Shown here in pieces: positions 16,147-27,444 of a DNA stretch of 64,000 nucleotides; position 1 is the first letter of the stretch, and each line of letters starts with the position of its first letter. This DNA comes from Novosphingobium capsulatum NBRC 12533 (lineage in GTDB: Bacteria; Pseudomonadota; Alphaproteobacteria; Sphingomonadales; Sphingomonadaceae). The DNA is taken from contig NZ_BCYV01000005.1 of the NCBI RefSeq assembly GCF_001598375.1, forward strand, positions 310,001 to 374,000, written 5' to 3'. The notes beneath the pieces are model-generated. The model saw nothing but the letters and a program-made list of their open reading frames with translations, was not told the origin of the DNA and made no database searches. Made by a program: the position numbers and the translations under genes.

Positions 16147-17397
16147 TCATGCCGGAGCCGGCCGGGCCGCAGCCTTGAAGCGGCGGCCGGCGCGGGCCGA
16201 TCGCTTGCGCAGCCAGATCAACACGCCGGTGACCGACAGCACCGTGATGCCAAGGCCGATCACGCTGACGGCAATGCGCCATGCCAGCCCGCCGACATGG
16301 GCCATGTGCAGCGCGACAATCCAGGTGGTGAACGTTGTCGCGCCCTGGGCTCCGGTAGGCACGGAGACGTGGCGCAGCGCGCCGCTGTTGCCATCAAACG
16401 CGATCCGCGTGCCGCCGCCTTCCGGCGTGATGTCAGCCGAAGACTTGACGCCATAGACATAGAGCCCGGTTGCCGGAATGTACCATAGCCAGGCCCGCCC
16501 ATCCGGGCGCAAGGACAGCCCGCGCCGCGCTGTCTCTTGCTGCGCCAGTGCCGCCCCGTGTCGCGCGGCGGCGGGGAAATCGAGCGCGGGGTTCCAGCGC
16601 GGGCTGGGCAGGGCAGACGCTTCCAGCAGGGCCTCGTCATCCTGCCCGCCCAGCAGGCCAAGCACCGGGCGATAGACCTGGGGCAGGTTGAACGAGACGC
16701 TGGACAGCGCAAAGACCAGCAGGATCGGCCAGAGCCACAGCCCACCGGCGCGGTGCAGGTCGAATGTCAGCTTGTAGCTGCTGGTGGGCCGGCGCACTTT
16801 CCAGCTGGGCCGCCAGCGACGCCACAGGCCGCCTTTGCCCAACGCGCCGGGCGGCAGGGTGAGATAGAACCCGACAAAGCAATCCGCCGTCCAGACCAGC
16901 GCTGCCACGCCCATGGCGAACAGGCCCCATGGGCCCAGCGCCAGAGAATAGTGCAGGCGATAGAGGAACGGCATCAGGTTCTTGATGCCCTGGCGCACGT
17001 CCCCATTGCGGCGATGGCCCTGCTCGGCGCCGGTCCAGGGATTGAGGAAGACATCGTCCCAATCCGGCCGATCGCGCCGTTCCAGGCCGGTCCTGGGGTC
17101 GGGCCAGGTGGCATAGAGCCGATCGGCCCGGCCGGGCAGGCGGGTGAGGTAGACGAAATCGACCCGCGCCGCGGGATGGCGGGCAAGCAGCCCGGCGCGC
17201 ACCGCCAGCGGATCAAGCGCTGCCATGCCAGGGCGGGGCGGGGCTGCGTTCTGCATCGCTGGCGCCGTGGCTGCGTCGAGTTCCTCGAACCACGGCAACA
17301 GCGATCCGGTGAGCCCCGCCACCGCCAGGAACAGGGCAAGAGTCAGCCCCGCCCAGCGATGGACGATCACCCAGAACGGACGGCCGGGAAGCGCCAT
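16147..17397 (-). CDS. PepSY-associated membrane protein (iron reductase-like)
   Basis: This 416-residue protein starts at ATG 17397, six bases after the stop of the TonB receptor. It has an N-terminal membrane segment containing V-I-V-H-R-W-A-G, a large periplasmic region with PepSY-like repeats, H-Y-S-L-A-L-G and F-D-L-H-R-A-G segments at membrane helices, and a last helix near A-L-H-M-A-H. PepSY-associated TM proteins commonly follow siderophore receptors and are thought to reduce or release imported iron. The shared transcript with the receptor and the upstream Fur-like sites support an iron role. The exact chemistry is inferred. Confidence 0.85.
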   Translation of the reverse strand: MALPGRPFWVIVHRWAGLTLALFLAVAGLTGSLLPWFEELDAATAPAMQNAAPPRPGMAALDPLAVRAGLLARHPAARVDFVYLTRLPGRADRLYATWPDPRTGLERRDRPDWDDVFLNPWTGAEQGHRRNGDVRQGIKNLMPFLYRLHYSLALGPWGLFAMGVAALVWTADCFVGFYLTLPPGALGKGGLWRRWRPSWKVRRPTSSYKLTFDLHRAGGLWLWPILLVFALSSVSFNLPQVYRPVLGLLGGQDDEALLEASALPSPRWNPALDFPAAARHGAALAQQETARRGLSLRPDGRAWLWYIPATGLYVYGVKSSADITPEGGGTRIAFDGNSGALRHVSVPTGAQGATTFTTWIVALHMAHVGGLAWRIAVSVIGLGITVLSVTGVLIWLRKRSARAGRRFKAAARPAPA

Positions 17398-17402
17398 GAC
17401 GG

Positions 17403-19529
17403 TCAGAACGTCACACGGACAGAGCCGGTGACATTGCGCGGCGCGGCGTAATAGGCCTGCGTCCAATACAGGCTGGTCAGGTACTTGTGGTTGGTCACAT
17501 TGGCGACGTTGAAATTGAACTGAACGTTCTCGTTCAATTTATACCCGGCCTGCAATTGCAGCGTGGCATAATCGCCCTGGCGCACGGTGCCGGAATAGAT
17601 CGTGTCCTGCCACTTGACCGCCGCGCCCAGTTGCAGCGGCGCGATGGGATTCCAGCGCAGCGCCAGGTTGGCGGTGTTGCGCGGCACATACGTACGCACT
17701 TGCCTGCCCGCGCCATCGTCCATCTTGAGCGTGGTGGCGCCGGCCTGGATCGTGAGCGTGGAGGTCAGCTTGCCACCCACTTCGGCCTCTACCCCGCGGC
17801 TGACGGCGCGGATGCCGTTGTACAGGGTCTGGCCGGTGGCCGTGTCGTAAGCGCCCGCATCGGCCAGGTTGCTTTGTTCGGCGCGGAACCAGGCGACCGA
17901 TCCAAACAGCCCGCCGCCCGGTGTCTGCGCCTTGAGCCCGGCTTCATAGCTCTTGCCTTTGGCCGCGCCCAAGGGCCTGCGGTCGATGTCGAGATTGGCC
18001 TGCGGGGCAAAGATGCTGGAATAGCTGGCATAGAGATTGACGCCGGGCAGGGCGTTGTAGGTCACGCCGACGAATGGGCTCAGCGCCTTTTCATTCTTGT
18101 CGGTGCTGGCGCCAAAGCTGATCCCACGCGTCTTTTCGACAAGGTAACTGGCGCCCAGCAGCACGCTGAGCTTTTGGGTCAGCGATACATCCGATGCCCC
18201 GCGCAGGCGCCACTGGCGATCTTCGGTATGCTCCTGCTGCACGCTGGCGCCATAGGCGGGGAGGGCGACTTCCTGTCCGGTCCAGCTGCCGGGCAGGCCG
18301 CGAATCTGAGCCCAGGCAGGATCGCTGTCAGGCACGGCGCGGCCATAGTATTCATAGGTTCCCACCGTGCGCTGCACGCCCAGCGTCAGCTGCTGGTCGC
18401 GGCCGAACAGGCGATAGCTGCCCTGTACCGTGCCGTCATAGATCCAGCCTTTGGCGACGGGGGCATAGGCGCCGGGATTGCCAAAGAGCCCGCCCCAGGC
18501 GCCGGTCTGGCTGTCCTGCTTTGGCGTGCCATAGACATAGAACAACCGCGAATCTTCGTTGTGGTACTTGCGCGTGACATGGGCGCGCACGCTCCAGCCC
18601 GGGGCGAAATCCCAGGTCAGCTGGCCATAGGCGGTCTGGTCATGCGTATTCCAATAGGTCCAGTCCATCGTGGTAGAGGCGCTGCGGTCAAACTCCAGCT
18701 GGTTGCCCTTGCTGTCCTGCAAGGGCAGGGCGCCCCACATCACCCCGGTGGACTTGCCATCCTGGCGCATATAGCCGGCCGAGAGATGCAGGTTGGGGGT
18801 GATTTCGCCATCCAGAACGCCGGAAATCGCGGTGCGGCTGTGGTGATAGCTGCGCAGGTAGGAATCGCCGTCCTGCGCCGCGCCGGTGACGCGCACGGCC
18901 CATTTGCCATCGGCGGTCAGCGGCAGGTCAAGGTCCACCTCGGCGCGCTTCTTGTTCCATGAGCCATAGGACAGCTCGGCCGACATATGGCGCTGGCCGG
19001 TGGGATGGCGGCGGTGATAATTGATCGTGCCCGAAGGATTGCCTGCGCCGGTGAGCAGCGCGTTGGCCCCGCGCACCACTTCCACGTTGTCCCACATCAC
19101 CGAATCCTGGGCGCCGATCGTCGGGCCCCAGATATTGGGCAGGCTGATCCCGTCGATCATCGCGTCGACGATGTCGAACCCGCGCGCGTTGTAGTATGTG
19201 CGCTCGGTTTCCACCTGATCGACATTGACGCCCGTAACGTAGCGCAGCAGCTGGTTGGTTTCGTCCAGCGCAAAGTCATCCAGGAACTTTCGATCGACCA
19301 CGCTGACCGATTGCGGCGTATCCATCAAGGATAGCGCCAGGCCGGTAGCGCCGCTTGCCACCGTCTCCCCCTTTTCGCCGTTGACCACAATGGTGCGGCC
19401 AGCGTCGGCATCACTGGCGCTGGCACTCGCGGCGTCCGCAGTGCTGTCGGCATGGGCGGGCGCCGCCGCCAGCACACCCAGCGAAACGCCGCAGGCCAGC
19501 ATCGCGTGGCGCAAATGCGTGGGGGCCAT
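17403..19529 (-). CDS. TonB-dependent siderophore receptor
   Basis: This is a 708-residue outer-membrane receptor. A signal peptide ends near A-P-A-H-A-D, and a TonB-box-like T-I-V-V-N-G follows. The plug domain has M-D-T-P-Q-S-V-S-V-V-D and R-G-A-N-A-L-L-T-G-A-G-N-P-S-G-T-I-N-Y, the hallmark of FpvA/FhuE-type ferric siderophore receptors, and the barrel ends in aromatic F (V-R-V-T-F). The chosen ATG 19529 follows a good AGGAAGG site. Fur-box-like sequences lie 40-90 bp upstream. The siderophore is not predictable. Confidence 0.93.
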   Translation of the reverse strand: MAPTHLRHAMLACGVSLGVLAAAPAHADSTADAASASASDADAGRTIVVNGEKGETVASGATGLALSLMDTPQSVSVVDRKFLDDFALDETNQLLRYVTGVNVDQVETERTYYNARGFDIVDAMIDGISLPNIWGPTIGAQDSVMWDNVEVVRGANALLTGAGNPSGTINYHRRHPTGQRHMSAELSYGSWNKKRAEVDLDLPLTADGKWAVRVTGAAQDGDSYLRSYHHSRTAISGVLDGEITPNLHLSAGYMRQDGKSTGVMWGALPLQDSKGNQLEFDRSASTTMDWTYWNTHDQTAYGQLTWDFAPGWSVRAHVTRKYHNEDSRLFYVYGTPKQDSQTGAWGGLFGNPGAYAPVAKGWIYDGTVQGSYRLFGRDQQLTLGVQRTVGTYEYYGRAVPDSDPAWAQIRGLPGSWTGQEVALPAYGASVQQEHTEDRQWRLRGASDVSLTQKLSVLLGASYLVEKTRGISFGASTDKNEKALSPFVGVTYNALPGVNLYASYSSIFAPQANLDIDRRPLGAAKGKSYEAGLKAQTPGGGLFGSVAWFRAEQSNLADAGAYDTATGQTLYNGIRAVSRGVEAEVGGKLTSTLTIQAGATTLKMDDGAGRQVRTYVPRNTANLALRWNPIAPLQLGAAVKWQDTIYSGTVRQGDYATLQLQAGYKLNENVQFNFNVANVTNHKYLTSLYWTQAYYAAPRNVTGSVRVTF

Positions 19530-19570
19530 GGTCTCAATCCTTCCTGAACAATGATTTCTCACCGCCCGCT

Positions 19571-19615
19571 AATGCGAATGGTTATCATGAGTCAAGGAGA
19601 GTGATAATCATTTTC
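19571..19615 (-). promoter_or_regulatory. Fur-box-like sites upstream of the siderophore receptor
   Basis: The 19 bases at 19597-19615 match the classical Fur box GATAATGATAATCATTATC at 16 positions. A second partial match (tgataaccatt on the minus strand) lies next to it at about 19580-19590. Two adjacent sites upstream of an iron receptor suggest repression by Fur when iron is plentiful. Confidence 0.7.
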
Positions 19616-19699
19616 AAAAAAGTAGCGCTTGTCTCAACTCGACCGACGATGGCGTCGGTCCGGCTTGCAGCGTTACGCCCTTGGCCCTAGGATGCGGGC

Positions 19700-21752
<2,053 letters not shown>

Positions 21753-21761
21753 GGCGGTGCG

Positions 21762-21797
21762 TCCTGCGCTGGTTGCCATCGTGTAACCAGCGCAGGA
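21762..21797 (+). terminator. hairpin after thiC, probable terminator
   Basis: A perfect 13-bp inverted repeat (tcctgcgctggtt at 21762-21774, aaccagcgcagga at 21785-21797) with a 10-nt loop lies ten bases after the thiC stop. No clear T-run follows, so this is either a weak or factor-assisted terminator or a stabilising 3' structure. Confidence 0.5.
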
Positions 21798-21888
21798 ACC
21801 AGCGCGGTTTCCGATCATTGCCTGTCCATCTGGAAGGTCGCGTCGCCATGGGGTGGCGCTCCGCTCCTCTCGTGATGGAGATCGCGCC

Positions 21889-22392
21889 ATGAAGAAGGCT
21901 TTGCTGGCAGTGGCACTTGCAGCGTCGGGCCTGACCGCCGCTTGTACCGATGGTTATGATGGCCGCCCCGGCTATGACAACGGCTATCACCGCCATCGCG
22001 GCGGTTACGGTGGCATCGAAGGCGGTTATGCCGGTGGCGGCGGCTGGGGCTATCGCGACGACGGCTATTATCGCCGCTATGGCAACTATGACTACAACCG
22101 TCCCGATCCCAGCTACGGCGGCTACTATGCCGATCGCTATTACCGCGACGATCCGCGCTACGGCGAACATCGCCTGAGCGCCAATGAGCGGATTTATCGC
22201 GGCAATGATGGTCGCTATTATTGCCGCCGTTCCGATGGCTCGACCGGCCTGATCGTCGGTGGTGTGTCGGGCGCGCTGCTCGGCTCGGTGATTGCCCAGG
22301 GCGATTCCCGTCCGCTCGGTGCGATCCTCGGTGCCATCGGTGGCGCTGCCGCCGGTGCCGCGATCGACAGCAACAACGTGCGTTGCCGCTGA
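21889..22392 (+). CDS. Gly/Tyr-rich lipoprotein with C-terminal glycine zipper
   Basis: This 167-residue protein starts at ATG 21889 after a GGAG site. It has a lipoprotein-type signal (S-G-L-T-A-A-C), then about 80 residues dominated by Gly, Tyr, Arg and Asp, and a C-terminal glycine-zipper membrane segment (L-I-V-G-G-V-S-G-A-L-L-G-S, then G-A-I-L-G-A-I-G-G-A-A-A-G). Glycine-zipper 2TM proteins of this kind are cell-envelope proteins of unclear role, related to Rick_17kDa/SlyB-like lipoproteins. It lies between the thiC hairpin and a strong bidirectional terminator, so it is probably transcribed alone. Confidence 0.8.
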   Translation: MKKALLAVALAASGLTAACTDGYDGRPGYDNGYHRHRGGYGGIEGGYAGGGGWGYRDDGYYRRYGNYDYNRPDPSYGGYYADRYYRDDPRYGEHRLSANERIYRGNDGRYYCRRSDGSTGLIVGGVSGALLGSVIAQGDSRPLGAILGAIGGAAAGAAIDSNNVRCR

Positions 22393-22414
22393 TCCCCAAC
22401 CGGGCATCCGCACA

Positions 22415-22460
22415 CATGAAAAAGGCCCTTTCGCCACGCGGCGAAAGGGCCTTTTTCATG
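22415..22460. terminator. bidirectional intrinsic terminator
   Basis: Two perfect 21-bp arms (22415-22435 and 22440-22460) with a 4-nt loop are flanked by A- and T-runs on both sides. The hairpin separates the convergent genes at 21889 and 22503 and can end transcription from either. Confidence 0.92.
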
Positions 22461-22502
22461 TCGGCGTGGCGCGGGACAATCCCGCGTTAGGCCTCAACAG
22501 GC

Positions 22503-22796
22503 TTACTTGGCAGCGTCGACCGCGATGCCGAGCTTCTTCACGTCGTTGAGCGTGAAGGCCACCGGGCGATCATTGAACGTGCCTTCCACCGACTTCTTGC
22601 GGATGTGCAGTTCGAAGGGCACCTTGCCGGCATAGGCGGTGCCACGGACGATCTTTTCTTCGCCCTTGGTTTCGGTGGTGTAGGAATAGCTCACGCCCTT
22701 GTAAGCGAAGCTATCAGGCTGGGTTTCGGCCGAGGCCACGGCGGGGGCGGCAAGCACGAGAGCGGCGGCGGCGGTCGAAATGAAAGAACGAAGCAT
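22503..22796 (-). CDS. small secreted hypothetical protein
   Basis: This 97-residue protein has a clear Sec signal peptide (A-A-A-A-L-V-L-A-A-P-A-V-A-S-A, cleaved near residue 23). The mature part has about 74 residues, is rich in Lys, Val and Thr, and probably forms beta structure; I recognise no enzyme motif. The A-T-G start at 22796 is followed by basic residues and a hydrophobic core. It is transcribed toward the bidirectional terminator and appears to be a single-gene unit. The function is unknown. Confidence 0.75.
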   Translation of the reverse strand: MLRSFISTAAAALVLAAPAVASAETQPDSFAYKGVSYSYTTETKGEEKIVRGTAYAGKVPFELHIRKKSVEGTFNDRPVAFTLNDVKKLGIAVDAAK

Positions 22797-22977
22797 GGCA
22801 ATTTCCCCTGATCATAAAGGCGAGATTGCCTTCGGACACCCGTCTGTTGTGTTCTTGTTGCAGCGCGTTTCACCCATGCTGCGCCTGCGAGCAATTGCTT
22901 AGGTTGCCCGCCCGCTTGCATGATTTGCAAGTGGCGAGCGCTCGGTTTTGAAAAGCGTTTGTTTTCATGCATAACAA

Positions 22978-23014
22978 TATGCGCCCAGCCATGGGGGAGG
23001 TGGCCGGGCGCATA
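22978..23014 (-). terminator. hairpin after the OsmC-family gene
   Basis: A 9-bp inverted repeat (tatgcgccc at 22978-22986, gggcgcata at 23006-23014), extended inward by gcca/tggc, lies 27 bp past the stop of the minus-strand gene at 23042. Only scattered Ts follow it on that strand. Confidence 0.5.
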
Positions 23015-23041
23015 CGAAAACACGGGAAAGTGCCGGAACGC

Positions 23042-23470
23042 TTAGGCTTCGAGCGCGCGCTCCAGCGTGACTTCGCAGTTCAGCAGGCGCGAAATCGGGC
23101 AGTTGGCCTTGGCCTCATCGGCAATTTTGGCGAAATCCGATTCGGCGATACCGGGGATTGCCGCCTTGAGTGCAAGTGCGCTGCGCGTCACCTTGAAGCC
23201 GTCGCCATCGGCCTCCAACGTAACCTTGGCGGTCGTGTCGAGCGTGCCATCGGCATAACCGGCCTTGGCGAGGGCAAAGCTGGTGGCCATGGTAAAGCAG
23301 GCCGCATGCGCGGCGGCGATCAGTTCTTCCGGGTTGGTGCCCGGCTTGCCTTCGAACCGCGTGCCAAAGCCATAGGGCTGGTCTGACAGCACGCCCGAGG
23401 CCGTGCTGATCGATCCCTTGCCGGGCTTGCCGAGCCCTTCATAACGGGCAGAAGCGGTGCTGGTGGGCAT
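23042..23470 (-). CDS. OsmC family peroxiredoxin
   Basis: OsmC/Ohr proteins reduce organic hydroperoxides using two cysteines. The 142-residue product has them in the expected contexts: A-A-H-A-A-C-F-T-M-A in the first half and L-L-N-C-E-V near the C-terminus. G-T-N-P-E-E-L-I-A-A-A-H also fits the OsmC branch. I chose ATG 23470 because it follows an AAGGAGATG site; the longer frame from 23614 runs into the upstream gap and has no family resemblance. The protein is cytoplasmic and likely serves peroxide or osmotic stress defence. Confidence 0.9.
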   Translation of the reverse strand: MPTSTASARYEGLGKPGKGSISTASGVLSDQPYGFGTRFEGKPGTNPEELIAAAHAACFTMATSFALAKAGYADGTLDTTAKVTLEADGDGFKVTRSALALKAAIPGIAESDFAKIADEAKANCPISRLLNCEVTLERALEA

Positions 23471-23534
23471 TGGGGCATCTCCTTGATGGGGTTTGCCCGT
23501 TGAACGCCCTGGCCAGCGGTGCGTTCCATCCGGT

Positions 23535-23837
23535 TCAGCGCTTGCGCACGAACTCTGCGCGGAGCACGAGGCCCTTGATCCCATCGAACTTGCAGTCGAT
23601 TTCCTGTGCGTCACCGGTGAGGCGGATCGACTTGATCAGCGTGCCGCGCTTGAGCGTCTGCCCGGCGCCTTTGACATCAAGATCCTTGATCAGCGTAACC
23701 TGGTCACCGTCCTGCAGCACGTTGCCCACGGCGTCGCGCACTTCCACGGCGTTGGCCGCCGCGCGCCGCGTGGCCAGTTCCGCGGCCGTCATCCATTCGC
23801 CGCTTTCATCATCGTAAACGTATTCGTCGTCGCTCAT
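23535..23837 (-). CDS. PhnA/YjdM family protein
   Basis: This 100-residue protein starts at ATG 23837 after a GGGGCGGG purine run. The C-terminal part (D-G-D-Q-V-T-L-I-K-D-L-D-V-K-G, then L-K-R-G-T and the V-R-K-R end) is the conserved PhnA/YjdM domain. The N-terminal zinc-ribbon cysteines present in longer members are absent; an acidic S-D-D-E-Y-V-Y-D-D-E-S segment takes their place. Family members were named for alkylphosphonate use, but most, including this one, are not near phn genes and their function is unproven. Confidence 0.85.
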   Translation of the reverse strand: MSDDEYVYDDESGEWMTAAELATRRAAANAVEVRDAVGNVLQDGDQVTLIKDLDVKGAGQTLKRGTLIKSIRLTGDAQEIDCKFDGIKGLVLRAEFVRKR

Positions 23838-23917
23838 GTCCCGCCCCTTTATGCTGTGGTCCCGGTGGGGCCATGGCAGGTTGGGGGCACGGGCGCCAGC
23901 CCTTGCGGGAACTTGTC

Positions 23918-24280
23918 TTACCACACCGCCGGGACGAGCACGATTGCGCCACCGTCGCGGGGTTTCCAGGCGCGCATGGCCAGGGCGACATTGCTTTCCC
24001 GGGCCGCGCGGTCTTCCGCCAGAGACCATGTGATGTGCCAGATGCCACCGTCCGGCCTGCGGGTGGAGCCTTCGAGCGCCACCACCAGCGCCTCCACGCC
24101 CGCGCCGTCATCGATATGGCCGACAACGCGGGCGTGGCGGATCGCTGGTGGCAAGGGATCACCGGGGCCGGCATGAACCGTGCGCGTCACATGGTTTGCC
24201 ACAGTGTGCGGATAGCGTGGCGGGAACAGCGCCATCAGGCGGTCGCGGCTATCGGGTTCGAGCTTCCAGCCGCTGGGCAT
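23918..24280 (-). CDS. hypothetical protein with two HxT motifs (2H phosphoesterase-like)
   Basis: This 120-residue protein carries two H-x-T motifs, H30-V-T32 (A-N-H-V-T-R) and H82-I-T84 (W-H-I-T-W-S-L), each at the end of a predicted beta strand. Paired HxT/S motifs are the signature of 2H phosphoesterases, which act on 2',3'-cyclic or 2'-5' phosphodiester bonds in RNA and nucleotides. Here the two motifs are 52 residues apart, somewhat close for LigT-type members. The gene begins 18 bp after a small membrane-protein gene. I infer an RNA or nucleotide phosphodiester role with moderate confidence and cannot name the substrate. Confidence 0.7.
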   Translation of the reverse strand: MPSGWKLEPDSRDRLMALFPPRYPHTVANHVTRTVHAGPGDPLPPAIRHARVVGHIDDGAGVEALVVALEGSTRRPDGGIWHITWSLAEDRAARESNVALAMRAWKPRDGGAIVLVPAVW

Positions 24281-24298
24281 CGCGCGGTTTCCGGCAGA

Positions 24299-24517
24299 TC
24301 AGGAAGATGGCGTGGCCTGGCCACTGACGACGCCGTTGTGATCGGCCTGTGGTGTCGTGAGCGCACCGGTGATCCAGATGGCAGACAAGGCCAGGATTGC
24401 CAGCACGAGGCTGATCAGAAGTACCCAGCGCACCACGTTCAAGCCGACGGCGCTACGCGCTTCGTCGGTGGACAGCCGCGCCGGCGGCTCCTGTCGTTGG
24501 GTATGGTCGTTCTGCAT
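24299..24517 (-). CDS. small single-pass membrane protein
   Basis: This 72-residue protein starts at ATG 24517 after a clear AGGAG site. A polar N-terminus of about 27 residues (H-T-Q-R-Q-E-P-P) is followed by one hydrophobic helix (V-V-R-W-V-L-L-I-S-L-V-L-A-I-L-A-L) and a short polar tail. No family is recognised. It lies just upstream of the 2H-like gene in the same direction, and the two may be co-transcribed. Confidence 0.65.
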   Translation of the reverse strand: MQNDHTQRQEPPARLSTDEARSAVGLNVVRWVLLISLVLAILALSAIWITGALTTPQADHNGVVSGQATPSS

Positions 24518-24607
24518 GACGACTCTCCTGCGTTTCATCGGCAGGGCGCACGGGTGGCGCGCCCCTTTTGCCTGATTCTACGCGCGGAGAGCCCGCGTGG
24601 TTCCGCG

Positions 24608-25444
<837 letters not shown>

Positions 25445-25515
25445 GTGTGTTTCTCCGGGCAATACTGAGATGGTCTGGCCTTGGGGGGTCTGGACAGTCT
25501 GCTTGGGCAGGGCGC

Positions 25516-26193
25516 CTAGCCGAGGTGACCGTCGGCGGCAAGCGCGTCGAGCCAGGCAGCAAGATCGTCGATCGTCTCATCGATCGCGGTCTCGTCACGG
25601 GCGCGGGCACCCCAATCCGTGCCGAAATCGAGCCAGACCGTCTGCATACCCATGGCCTTGGCCGGGGTGAGGTTGCGCGCCGAATCCTCGAAGAACACCG
25701 AGCGGGTAGGGTCGATGCCAAAGGCGGAGACAAAGCCGCGATAGGCCGATGGCTCGGGCTTGGGCTTGTATTCCATGGCGTGGATGTCCCACAGGCCTTC
25801 AAAGCAGTGGGTGATGCCCAGGGCATCGAGCACCCGCGTGGCATAGGCGGCATCGCCATTGGTAAATATCAGGCGACGCCCGGGCAGGCGCATCAGGCGT
25901 TCTTCCAGGCGCGGCGCGCGGTTCAGCGGGGCCATGTCGACATCGTGAACATAGCCAAGAAATTCATAGGGATCGACGCCGTGAAAATGCATCAGGCCAG
26001 CGAGCGTGGTGCCATGGTCGTGGAAATACATCTTCTGCACGCGGCGCGCCTCGGCATGGTCGCAGCCCAGCAGATCGGCAATATAGGCGCCCATGCGCAC
26101 GTCGATCTGGTCGAACAGGCAGGTTTCGGCCGGGTACAGCGTGTTATCCAGATCGAAGATCCAGCAATCGACACGCGATGGGTCAAAGGGCAT
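25516..26193 (-). CDS. HAD-family pyrimidine 5'-nucleotidase
   Basis: This 225-residue HAD phosphatase has all four motifs: F-D-L-D-N-T-L-Y (nucleophile Asp14, acid/base Asp16), the motif II Thr in L-I-F-T-N-G-D, the motif III Lys in Y-K-P-K-P-E-P, and the motif IV acids in F-F-E-D-S-A-R-N. The D-L-D-N-T-L-Y-P start and overall layout match the Sdt1-like pyrimidine 5'-nucleotidase group, which dephosphorylates UMP and CMP. It stands 71 bp upstream of dapD on the same strand. The nucleotidase assignment is by subfamily resemblance. Confidence 0.88.
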   Translation of the reverse strand: MPFDPSRVDCWIFDLDNTLYPAETCLFDQIDVRMGAYIADLLGCDHAEARRVQKMYFHDHGTTLAGLMHFHGVDPYEFLGYVHDVDMAPLNRAPRLEERLMRLPGRRLIFTNGDAAYATRVLDALGITHCFEGLWDIHAMEYKPKPEPSAYRGFVSAFGIDPTRSVFFEDSARNLTPAKAMGMQTVWLDFGTDWGARARDETAIDETIDDLAAWLDALAADGHLG

Positions 26194-26274
26194 CCGTCAT
26201 CCTTGCGAGCTTGGCTCTGGCCTTAAGAGCGTGGCTCTGCCTTTAGAGCATGGTGCCGCCGCCTGCCCGCAAAA

Positions 26275-27444
26275 TCAGCGCGGGGCAAGCCTCCTCAGCC
26301 GGGCGTTTTCGCCGTCTTCGAGAATCCATAGCGTACCATCACGTGCTTCGCGAATCTCGCGTATCCGCGTCCCCAAGTCGATCCTCTCCAGTTCCTTGCC
26401 CACGGGGCGGCCGTCTGGCCCCGGTTCCAGGCCCACGCGCACGATCCCGGCCGCGCCCAGCGCCGCGATTAGCGCCTGCCCGCGCCACTGCGGAAACGCC
26501 TTGCCCGAATAGAACACGAAGTCCCCCGGTGCGATCACCGGATTCCAGCTGATCGCCGGCGCGGCCAGGTCTGGCCGCGTTGCGTTGCGCGGGATCGGCG
26601 TGCCATCATAGTTGTCGCCATCGGAAACCAGCGGCCAGCCATAGTTCTTCCCGGGTGAAAGCAGGTTAAGCTCGTCCCCGCCGGCCGGGCCATGTTCGAG
26701 ATCCCACAGCCGCCCCTGCGCATCGAATTGCAGCCCCAGCGGGTTGCGATGCCCCAGCGTCCACACCTGCGCGGCAATGCCGCCTTGCGCTGCAAAGGGA
26801 TTGCCCGGCGCGGGCTGGCCATCGAGCGTGAGGTGGAGGATCTTGCCCAGGTTGGTGGTCATATCCTGCGCCGGGGTGAACTTCTGCCGCTCGCCCGAAG
26901 ACAGGAACAGGCTTTTGCCATCTGGTGCAAAGGCGATGCGATGGCCAAAATGGCCGCGCCCGGAAACCTTGGGTACCTGCCGCCAGATCACCGTGAGGCC
27001 TTCAAGGCGGGGCGAGCCCTGATCGCGCACCAGCCGCGCGCGGCCCAGCACGGCGCCGCGCGTATCCCCCGCGCCCGCTTCCACCCAGGTGAGATAGACC
27101 AGCCCGCTGGTGGCAAAATCGGGGGCGAGGGCAATATCGCCGAGGCCCCCCTGGCCGCCGGCGTCCACCTTGGGCGTGCCAGAAACGATCACGGCCTTGG
27201 CCCCTTCGCGCCACAGCTTGAGCGCGCCGGTGCGTTCGGTCACCAGCATGGCGGTCTTGCCTTGGCCATCATCGGGCAGGAACACCATGGCCCAAGGGCT
27301 GTCGAAACGCGCCAGGTCGGTAATCACGAAGCCGTCGCGCTGTTCGGGCGCCGTGGCGGCGGCGTTATCGGGCTGGGCTTGCGATCCGCAGCTTGCAGCC
27401 AGGAACGCGAGCGGCGATAGGAGGCAGAGGATCCCTTTTGTCAT
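26275..27444 (-). CDS. PQQ-dependent sugar (glucose/sorbosone) dehydrogenase family lipoprotein
   Basis: This 389-residue exported protein has a lipoprotein signal (L-A-F-L-A-A-S-C) and a six-bladed propeller of the soluble glucose/sorbosone dehydrogenase family. Family markers are G-G-Q-G-G-L-G-D-I-A, G-R-G-H-F-G-H-R-I-A, G-H-R-N-P-L-G-L, E-H-G-P-A-G-G-D-E and N-Y-G-W-P. It probably oxidises an aldose in the periplasm using PQQ, although many members have no known substrate. I chose ATG 27444; longer frames run back over rnhB. Its start codon overlaps that of the divergent rnhB. Confidence 0.9.
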   Translation of the reverse strand: MTKGILCLLSPLAFLAASCGSQAQPDNAAATAPEQRDGFVITDLARFDSPWAMVFLPDDGQGKTAMLVTERTGALKLWREGAKAVIVSGTPKVDAGGQGGLGDIALAPDFATSGLVYLTWVEAGAGDTRGAVLGRARLVRDQGSPRLEGLTVIWRQVPKVSGRGHFGHRIAFAPDGKSLFLSSGERQKFTPAQDMTTNLGKILHLTLDGQPAPGNPFAAQGGIAAQVWTLGHRNPLGLQFDAQGRLWDLEHGPAGGDELNLLSPGKNYGWPLVSDGDNYDGTPIPRNATRPDLAAPAISWNPVIAPGDFVFYSGKAFPQWRGQALIAALGAAGIVRVGLEPGPDGRPVGKELERIDLGTRIREIREARDGTLWILEDGENARLRRLAPR

